From Asticcacaulis sp. (GTDB taxonomy: Bacteria; Pseudomonadota; Alphaproteobacteria; Caulobacterales; Caulobacteraceae), in NCBI RefSeq assembly GCF_020217185.1, contig NZ_JAIWNX010000223.1:1-10000 (forward strand): a stretch of 10,000 nt of DNA, in the 5' to 3' direction. Below, piece by piece: positions 5,139 through 10,000 of the stretch (position 1 is its first letter; each line of letters begins with the position of its first letter). The notes beneath the pieces are model-generated. The model was not told the DNA's origin and did not search any database. It saw only the letters and a program-made list of their open reading frames with translations. The translations under genes were made by a program, and so were the position numbers.

Positions 5139-7952
5139 TCAGAACTGCCAGTTCAGGCCGACAAACACCGTGCGGCCCGACGTCGTGGTGTTCCACAGAC
5201 GCTTGGCGCCGCGCGCGGCACTACCGCCCGGCCAGAAGCTGTTGTACTGGATTTCCTTCTCGTCGGTCAGGTTGATACCATCCAGCGTCAGGCGCAGGCT
5301 GGGCGTCACCTGCCAGAAGGCGGCCGCGTCCACATAGGTGGTCGAGGCAAAGCCACCGCCATCGATCGGATAGTCCGAGCGGAAGTTTTCGGAGACGCGC
5401 GCGCCCCATTTGGCGGTTTCATAATAGATGGTCAGGTTGTGGTTGACGTCAGACACGCCCCACAGCGGCCCCTTGACATCGACGCCCTGCACCGAATTGA
5501 TCGTCGTGGTGTCGATAAAGGTGACGTTGGCGACCATGCCCAGATTGTTGAACGGCGCGGGCAGGAAGACGAAGTCCGTCTGACCGCTCAGCTCAAAGCC
5601 CGTCAGCTTGACGTTATTGAGGTTGATCGGACGTGTATATTCCTTGACCGCACTGTTGGCCGTCACCCCGGCACTCAAGCCCTCCGGTAGACCGGTCGAG
5701 GCGTAGGAGACATCATTTTCCTTCTTCGACACCACCAGATTGTCGATGTCTTTATGGAAGACACCGCCGGTGACCATGCCGACGCGACCGAAGTACCATT
5801 CAACACCCAGATCGTATTCGTCCGACGTATAGGGTTCGAGGTTGGGGTTACCGGTCGAGACGGTGATGGTGTTGGTGGTGGTGTCATTGCTGACCGTACC
5901 GTTCATGGCATAGGCCGTCAGCGACGGACGGTTGAGGTTCTTGGACAGGGCGACACGCACCTGCACATTGTCGGTCGCTTCAATCACCATGTTGAAGGCT
6001 GGCAGCGTACCTGAATAGGTCTTCACTGTGGTGACCGGTTTGGTGTTGACGGTCGTGATCGTTTTCTTCGGATCGACCGGATCGGGCGTCCTGATCGTTT
6101 CCCCCATAAAGCCTTTGGAGGTCAGTTCCGTCTCATAGCCGCGCAGACCGAAGTTCCCTCGCACCGGACGGCCCCCCAGCATGCCCTTGAAATCGACTTG
6201 AGCATAGGCGGCATTGGTGTCTTCGGTGACACTGTAGTCGGCATTGCGCACCCAGTTCACAGTGCGCGTCACGCCGTAATAGTTGAGGGCCTTGTCAAAG
6301 TCGGCGATGACCCACGACTGGTCTTTGTGACCGGTGAACAGCTTGTAATAGCTGTTGACCTTGTCGTCCGGGCGCGTGCCCCAGGTGCCGTTTTCCCACT
6401 CCGACTTCAGGACGTCGTCATTGGTGTACTGACGGCCCGAATTGGCGAAGCTGCGATAGGACAGACCGGCCTTGAAGGTCAGGTTGTCGCTATAGGCATA
6501 GGCGGCGTTGATTTCGGCATTTTCCAGCTCGGTCGTCTGATAGCTGCTGAAAAAGTCGATTTCGTGGGCGCGGTAGTTGTTCGGATCGGTCGTGTCCCAC
6601 TTATAGGTATTACGGCCGTAGTACGGGTCCTGCGTGTAGTCGGTGATCAGGCCGCCAAAGGCTTCCATATAGAACTTGTCCGAATAGGGCAGGTCGTAGG
6701 TGGACTTTTCCTTGCCCACATGACCGTTGATATTCAGCGTGTCCGACACCTGCCAGTCGGCGGTGAGAACCATTTGGTCAAATGTGTTTTCGGCCTTCTG
6801 ACGGCGGGTTTCGGTGGCGAAGACCGTATTATCGACGTCGGCATAGAGGACGCTGTAGTACTGATCGTACTGGATTGAATTCAGGCTGGGGGCCTTTTGC
6901 GTCGAAGCCGGGATGCCCGAATGGGTCATGGCCGTGCCGAGGACGGTCGAACCAACGCTGGCTCGCGTGGCCAGGTGTAGCTCGTCACGCTTGTTGGTGA
7001 ACTCCCCGTGCAGCGCATCCAGCGTCAGGGTCAGGTTTTCCACCGGACGCCATTGCAGGGCCGTGGTGATGCCAAGGCGCGTCTGGTCCGAACCCCACAC
7101 CGACAGGCGGTTACCGCGCTGGAAGACCAGCAGGCCGGCGGTAGCCAGCGCCTGATCAGCGGCGCTCAGCTTGCTGACATTGGCGGCAAGGGCCTTCTGA
7201 TTACCCGCACCATAGGTGTTGTAGCCCTGCTCCTGCGTCTGGCGCTCACCATAGGCGACCGAGATCAGAGCGCCGAATTTGCCGTCGTGATTGTACGACA
7301 GCATGGCCGCGCCGCGCTTCTGGAAGTCTTCGGTGTTGGAGTTGGTGCCGCCTTGCAGCGAGAAGGCACCCTTCAGGCCCGGCTTGTAGTCGAACGGTTT
7401 GGCCGTATAAAGGCCGACCGTCCCGGCCATGCCGCCTTCGTCCTGCTCGGCCGAGAAGGACTTCTTCACATCGACCTTGTTGAACAGGTCAGAGGCGAAC
7501 AGGTTGAAGTCGAAGGCGCGATCGCGCGAGGTCTGACCGCGCGAATCCATCGGCGAATCGACATTGCCCAGCACTTCCATGCCGTTCAACTGCACGCGGG
7601 TGAAGTCCGGCCCCAGACCGCGCAGAGAGACGCGACGGCCTTCGCCGCCTTCGCGGTTGATGGCGACGCCCGGCAGGCGTTGCAGCGATTCCGCGAGGTT
7701 CAGATCGGGGAATTTGGCCATATCCTCGGCGACGATGACGTCGGAGACGATATCCGAATTGCGCTTCAGGGCGCGGGCCTGACCCAGCGACTTGCGGAAG
7801 CCGCGCACGACGACCTCTTGCGCCTCCTCGCCCGCAGGCGACACCTTGTTGGCCTCTTCGGTTTGCGCCAGGGCCGGCGCGGCGTGGATAAGCGACAGGC
7901 TGAGAACGCCGCAGGCGACCCCCGCCAGCAGCGTCTTTTGCGAAACAGACAT
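5139..7952 (-). CDS. TonB-dependent outer-membrane receptor (Xanthomonas/Caulobacter type)
   Basis: The 937-residue product begins with a Sec signal peptide (MSVSQKTLLAGVACGVLSLSLIHAAPALA, cleavage after residue 29). A TonB-box-like EVVVRG follows at 46-51, then the plug domain, with the family's KRNSDIVSDVIVAEDMAKFPDLNLAESLQRLPGVAINRE and RRVSLRGLGPDFTRVQLNGMEV. The remainder is a long beta barrel rich in aromatic, alternating strands, and it ends in VFVGLNWQF with the terminal Phe typical of outer-membrane proteins. Length and plug signature match the large TonB-dependent receptor group expanded in Xanthomonadales and Caulobacterales, which import carbohydrates, siderophores or other nutrients. 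The substrate is not evident. The start is supported by GGGAG (minus strand, 7964-7960) 7 bases before the ATG. It is divergent from a secreted phospholipase C-like gene, and a Pho-box-like sequence lies about 90 bases upstream, hinting at a phosphorylated substrate. Confidence 0.95.
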   Translation of the reverse strand: MSVSQKTLLAGVACGVLSLSLIHAAPALAQTEEANKVSPAGEEAQEVVVRGFRKSLGQARALKRNSDIVSDVIVAEDMAKFPDLNLAESLQRLPGVAINREGGEGRRVSLRGLGPDFTRVQLNGMEVLGNVDSPMDSRGQTSRDRAFDFNLFASDLFNKVDVKKSFSAEQDEGGMAGTVGLYTAKPFDYKPGLKGAFSLQGGTNSNTEDFQKRGAAMLSYNHDGKFGALISVAYGERQTQEQGYNTYGAGNQKALAANVSKLSAADQALATAGLLVFQRGNRLSVWGSDQTRLGITTALQWRPVENLTLTLDALHGEFTNKRDELHLATRASVGSTVLGTAMTHSGIPASTQKAPSLNSIQYDQYYSVLYADVDNTVFATETRRQKAENTFDQMVLTADWQVSDTLNINGHVGKEKSTYDLPYSDKFYMEAFGGLITDYTQDPYYGRNTYKWDTTDPNNYRAHEIDFFSSYQTTELENAEINAAYAYSDNLTFKAGLSYRSFANSGRQYTNDDVLKSEWENGTWGTRPDDKVNSYYKLFTGHKDQSWVIADFDKALNYYGVTRTVNWVRNADYSVTEDTNAAYAQVDFKGMLGGRPVRGNFGLRGYETELTSKGFMGETIRTPDPVDPKKTITTVNTKPVTTVKTYSGTLPAFNMVIEATDNVQVRVALSKNLNRPSLTAYAMNGTVSNDTTTNTITVSTGNPNLEPYTSDEYDLGVEWYFGRVGMVTGGVFHKDIDNLVVSKKENDVSYASTGLPEGLSAGVTANSAVKEYTRPINLNNVKLTGFELSGQTDFVFLPAPFNNLGMVANVTFIDTTTINSVQGVDVKGPLWGVSDVNHNLTIYYETAKWGARVSENFRSDYPIDGGGFASTTYVDAAAFWQVTPSLRLTLDGINLTDEKEIQYNSFWPGGSAARGAKRLWNTTTSGRTVFVGLNWQF

Positions 7953-8014
7953 GAAATAGCTCCCATAGCCACCGCAGGGGGGAGGACGCGGCGGATTGAG
8001 GCGCAGGTATGTTT

Positions 8015-8059
8015 TATTTGTGAAAGCGTATTGTCACTAAAAATACGGTTTTATGACAC
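8015..8059 (-). promoter_or_regulatory. Pho-box-like array upstream of the TonB-dependent receptor
   Basis: Read on the minus strand from 8059, the sequence falls into heptads spaced by four bases: GTGTCAT, CCGTATT, GTGACAA, CTTTCAC, an 11-base period as in PhoB binding sites. The first 18 bases (8059-8042) match 14 of 18 positions of the E. coli-type Pho box CTGTCATAAAACTGTCAT. The first and fourth heptads are the best matches, the middle two are weak. A candidate AT-rich -10 region (AAATAAAACAT) follows at 8019-8009, about where it would be in a PhoB-activated promoter lacking a -35. This assignment is by eye and could be chance in an AT-rich stretch. Confidence 0.4.
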
Positions 8060-8159
8060 CCCCCCACCTAACGCCGTTCGCTTGTGTTTTCTCGTCATTT
8101 TGTCATGCGGGCGTGGTACGGGCGCTACAGAGGCTTTTGACAACCGAGAAGGTGAACCC

Positions 8160-9269
8160 ATGACCCGTCGCCCCAACCTGTGGCCTGTTGCAGCACTTGT
8201 CGCGGCCGTGACCGCCCTGCCCGCTATAGCCTGTGCGCAGTCACTGGAACCGAAGGCCACCGCCGGTCTGCATATGAACGACCTTCAGGCGGTGGGCACG
8301 CACAATAGCTACAAGATCGCCATTCCGCCGAAGGAACTGGCCCTGATCGCCGCGCGCAATGCGCAGGGGGCGAAGGCGCTCGACTACGGCCACCTGCCTC
8401 TGGCAACGCAGCTCGATCTGGGGATGCGTCAGCTTGAGATTGACTTCCTCTACGATCCGGACGGCGGGCGCTATGCCCATCCGCGCCTGCCGCAGCTCAG
8501 CGGCGAACCCTATGATGCCACGGATATGGATAAGCCTGGCTTCAAGGTGTTGCACATGCCCGATGCCGATGTGCGCAGCCATTGCCACACCTTCGTGCAG
8601 TGCCTGACGCAGATCCGCGACTGGTCCGACGCTCACCCTGATCACGTCCCCCTGCTGATCATGATGAATGCCAAGGATGGCGCCCCCAGCCTCGACGGCG
8701 GCGTGACGCCACTCGCTTACGACGCGCAGGCCTTTGAGGCGCTGGACGCTGAAATCCGCTCGGTCTTCGGGCCGGAGCGCCTGATCACGCCGGATCAGGT
8801 GCGCGGTCCGCACAAAACCCTGCGCGAAGGCGCGATGGCCGGCGGCTGGCCGACACTCAAGGCGGCGCGCGGCAAGGTCTTCTTCGCGCTGGACGAAGGT
8901 CCGGCAAAGGTCGCCGTCTATATGCGCGGTCACGCCTCGCTGGAGGGCCTGCCCGTCTTCGTCAATTCGGTGTCCGAAGCGGCCGATCACGCCGCCTACT
9001 TCACCCTCAACGACCCGGTGAAACAGTTTGAGCGCATTCAGGCGGCGGTGAAGGCGGGCTTTGTGGTGCGCACCCGTGCTGACGATTCGACCACCGAAGC
9101 GCGCCGCAACGATCTCAGCCGCTTCACAAAGGCGCTGGCGTCGGGCGCGCAGTATATTTCCACCGACTACCCCACCCCGCGCCCCGAATGGAGCCCCTAT
9201 CAGGTCCGCCTGCCCGACGGCGTCGCGGCCCGTGCCAATCCGCTTCGTGGACAGGCACCGCGGCATTGA
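8160..9269 (+). CDS. Secreted Ca2+-dependent phosphoinositide-specific phospholipase C-like protein (PI-PLC X-type fold)
   Basis: The 369-residue product has a Sec signal peptide ending in AIACA|QS (cleavage after residue 26), so it is exported. A lipobox reading around C25 is poor (Ala at -3). The catalytic domain follows the Ca2+-dependent PI-PLC family: the first active-site motif AVGTHNSYK (His48), then YGHLPLATQLDLGMRQLEIDFLYDP (E93/D95, likely metal ligands). Next come FKVLHMPD (His132), a two-His stretch SHCHTFVQCL, and PLLIMMNAKDG. The C-terminal part retains GKVFFALDEG and a late VVRTRADD segment, so the domain looks complete. Such enzymes cleave phosphodiesters of phosphoinositide-type lipids; the real substrate in this organism is unknown and may be another glycerophosphodiester or inositol phosphate. 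ATG 8160 is chosen because GAAGG (8148-8152) lies 7 bases upstream and it yields the signal peptide; the frame stays open far upstream, but only as the shadow of the receptor gene. Confidence 0.88.
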   Translation: MTRRPNLWPVAALVAAVTALPAIACAQSLEPKATAGLHMNDLQAVGTHNSYKIAIPPKELALIAARNAQGAKALDYGHLPLATQLDLGMRQLEIDFLYDPDGGRYAHPRLPQLSGEPYDATDMDKPGFKVLHMPDADVRSHCHTFVQCLTQIRDWSDAHPDHVPLLIMMNAKDGAPSLDGGVTPLAYDAQAFEALDAEIRSVFGPERLITPDQVRGPHKTLREGAMAGGWPTLKAARGKVFFALDEGPAKVAVYMRGHASLEGLPVFVNSVSEAADHAAYFTLNDPVKQFERIQAAVKAGFVVRTRADDSTTEARRNDLSRFTKALASGAQYISTDYPTPRPEWSPYQVRLPDGVAARANPLRGQAPRH

Positions 9270-9323
9270 GCCTCCGCGCCTTCCCTTAAGTCAACCTCGC
9301 TTCGGCTACACGCAAGGATAGAC

Positions 9324-9336
9324 ACTGCGGCGCAGT
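9324..9336. promoter_or_regulatory. 13-bp palindrome ACTGCG-g-CGCAGT upstream of the MucR-family gene
   Basis: Two perfect 6-bp arms flank a central G, 54 bases after the phospholipase stop codon and about 160 bases before the regulator's start. There is no T run after it, so it is not an obvious intrinsic terminator; an operator or a small RNA hairpin is possible. Confidence 0.3.
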
Positions 9337-9356
9337 AATGTCCGTTGCTCTATACT

Positions 9357-9370
9357 ATTGTGAACACAAT
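9357..9370. promoter_or_regulatory. 14-bp inverted repeat ATTGTG-aa-CACAAT upstream of the MucR-family gene
   Basis: Perfect 6-bp arms with a 2-base spacer lie 11 bases before a TTGACG hexamer (9381-9386). That hexamer is followed after 17 bases by a weak -10-like TATCGG (9404-9409). The repeat is therefore placed just upstream of a possible promoter, where an activator or repressor could bind. The promoter itself is weakly supported. Confidence 0.35.
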
Positions 9371-9380
9371 TATCCGGGGT

Positions 9381-9430
9381 TTGACGCACTGGAAACTTCG
9401 CCATATCGGCATTTATTTCAATTTTTTATG
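9381..9430 (+). promoter_or_regulatory. Possible promoter and AT-rich leader of the MucR-family gene
   Basis: TTGACG (9381-9386), a 17-base spacer and TATCGG (9404-9409) make a candidate housekeeping promoter with a good -35 and a poor -10. Directly downstream, 9411-9430 is almost entirely A/T (ATTTATTTCAATTTTTTATG), which stands out in this GC-rich window. MucR/Ros proteins bind AT-rich sites and commonly regulate their own genes, so autoregulation through this stretch is plausible. Confidence 0.35.
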
Positions 9431-9497
9431 TCAGCTCAGTTGACTTCGCGGGCAAACTGCTGTTTTGGGGAAGGAAAGGTAACAAGGATTCTTGGTT

Positions 9498-9923
9498 ATG
9501 GAAGAACAAAACAAGCTGACCGATCTGGTTGTCGATATTGTCACCGCCTATGTCGGTAATAATTCGGTGCCCGCATCTGAATTGCCCGCTCTGATTCACT
9601 CGGTGCACAAGGCGCTGGGCGGTCTGACCGGTGAACCGGAAGCAAAGGTCGAAGAAGCCAAGACCCCTGCCGTGTCGATCAAAAAGTCGATCTCGGACGA
9701 CTACATCATTTGTCTGGAAGACGGTCGCAAGTTCAAGTCGCTGAAGCGTCACCTGCGCACCAAGTACAATATGAGCCCCGAAGAATACCGCGCCAAGTGG
9801 AACCTGCCGAAGGATTATCCGATGGTCGCCCCCAACTATGCGGCGGCGCGCTCCAACCTTGCCAAGCAGATGGGCCTCGGCACCGGTGGTCGTCAGGCCG
9901 CCCGCAAGCCGCGCAAGGCGTAA
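9498..9923 (+). CDS. MucR/Ros-family zinc-finger-like transcriptional regulator
   Basis: The 141-residue protein has an N-terminal helical region (residues 1-45, TDLVVDIVTAYVGNNSVPASELPALIHSVHKAL) that in MucR relatives drives oligomerisation. A linker rich in Glu, Lys and Ala follows. The Ros-type DNA-binding domain is at 65-110: YIICLEDGRKFKSLKRHLRTKYNMSPEEYRAKWNLPKDYPMVAPNYAAARS. MucR proteins bind AT-rich DNA and act as global regulators of surface polysaccharide, cell cycle and virulence or symbiosis genes. The zinc site is non-canonical: C72 and H85 are present, but the second ligand is D75 and the fourth position is Y90, where Ros has His. Some family members fold without zinc. ATG 9498 is chosen, with AAGGA (9484-9488) 9 bases upstream; the TTG at 9492 is too close to that site. 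It is a single-gene unit closed by a strong terminator. Confidence 0.93.
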   Translation: MEEQNKLTDLVVDIVTAYVGNNSVPASELPALIHSVHKALGGLTGEPEAKVEEAKTPAVSIKKSISDDYIICLEDGRKFKSLKRHLRTKYNMSPEEYRAKWNLPKDYPMVAPNYAAARSNLAKQMGLGTGGRQAARKPRKA

Positions 9924-9934
9924 GACGTCAGTAT

Positions 9935-9973
9935 AAAAAAAAACGGCAGGCCCGCAGGCCTGCCGTTTTTTTT
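9935..9973. terminator. Strong symmetric (bidirectional) terminator after the MucR-family gene
   Basis: An 8-bp GC-rich stem (CGGCAGGC 9944-9951 with GCCTGCCG 9958-9965) is flanked by A9 on the left (9935-9943) and T8 on the right (9966-9973). The A and T runs can extend the stem to about 16 bp. It sits 11 bases after the stop codon, and its symmetry means it can stop transcription in both directions, so a convergent minus-strand gene may lie beyond the window. The last 27 bases (9974-10000) show no gene. Confidence 0.9.
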
Positions 9974-10000
9974 ATGGCTACTTACATACATAGCCGCGCA

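Noticed and set aside
6198..6878. 226-residue plus-strand open frame inside the receptor gene
   Set aside because: It is a shadow frame of the receptor: repetitive Val/Ile/Gly composition, no ribosome-binding site and no recognisable domain.
8093..8106. CGTCAT-TT-TGTCAT as a second, plus-strand Pho box for the phospholipase
   Set aside because: The two GTCAT cores are 8 bases apart, not the 11 expected for PhoB direct repeats. Kept only as a curiosity near the better minus-strand site.
8137..8142. TTGACA as a -35 element of the phospholipase gene
   Set aside because: It lies only 17 bases before the start codon, inside the leader, leaving no room for a -10 and transcription start before the ribosome-binding site.
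7008..8159. Long plus-strand open frame running into the phospholipase gene, which would give a 753-residue protein
   Set aside because: Bases 7008-7952 are antisense to the well-supported TonB-dependent receptor and translate to low-complexity sequence with no domain. A signal peptide and good Shine-Dalgarno place the real start at 8160.
8241..9266. 341-residue minus-strand open frame opposite the phospholipase
   Set aside because: It is a shadow of a gene with clear family motifs on the plus strand, and has no domain of its own.
9338..9559. 73-residue plus-strand open frame in the leader of the MucR-family gene
   Set aside because: It overlaps the start of the MucR gene in another frame, has no Shine-Dalgarno and a Cys/Arg-rich, unstructured-looking sequence.
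9976..9995. GGCTA...TAGCC inverted repeat at the right edge
   Set aside because: It has five-base arms with a 10-base spacer next to the window edge; this is expected by chance and has no context.

Overview
The window is GC-rich, densely coded, ordinary chromosomal DNA from an alphaproteobacterium. The order Caulobacterales (for example an Asticcacaulis- or Caulobacter-like genus) is the best guess. The reasons are a TonB-dependent receptor of the large Xanthomonas/Caulobacter type, a MucR/Ros-family regulator, a twin-helix HIG1 protein, and strong third-position G/C in every gene. The genus is inferred from gene families, not from a marker gene. I see no tRNA, rRNA, insertion sequence, CRISPR array or prophage, and no gap between genes longer than about 230 bases.

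Layout, left to right. (1) The C-terminal part of a GntR-type regulator with an FCD ligand-binding domain ends at 316, followed by a strong hairpin. (2) A secreted PHP-fold metallohydrolase of the CehA/McbA type (384-1754) starts immediately after that hairpin and appears to borrow its 3' arm as ribosome-binding site. A small DCC-family thiol-oxidoreductase-like protein (1791-2240) follows, probably in the same transcript. (3) A secreted single-fasciclin-domain protein (2350-2898) with its own terminator. (4) A 66-residue HIG1-domain membrane protein (2968-3168). (5) A membrane-anchored GGDEF-EAL protein (about 3257-5075). Its four-helix membrane part and its catalytic part lie in different frames; one extra G in the GGGG run at 3529-3532 would explain this. 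(6) Convergent to it, on the minus strand, a 937-residue TonB-dependent receptor (5139-7952) with its own terminator. (7) Divergent from the receptor, a secreted Ca2+-dependent phosphoinositide phospholipase C-like enzyme (8160-9269). (8) A MucR/Ros-family regulator (9498-9923), preceded by a 228-base leader with two palindromes and an AT-rich stretch, and closed by a very strong symmetric terminator.

How the genes may work together. The receptor and the phospholipase share a 207-base divergent control region. It carries a Pho-box-like sequence on the receptor's strand (14 of 18 positions match the E. coli-type consensus, with heptads repeating every 11 bases). This suggests, but does not prove, that the pair is a phosphate-starvation scavenging unit: a periplasmic or secreted phosphodiesterase releases a phosphorylated product and the outer-membrane receptor imports it. 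The other genes look like independent single-gene units. I found no convincing new multi-gene system. The observations most worth checking are the GGDEF-EAL frameshift, the Pho-box-like array, the start-site hairpins at 357-386 and 1776-1793, and the degenerate zinc site of the MucR protein.
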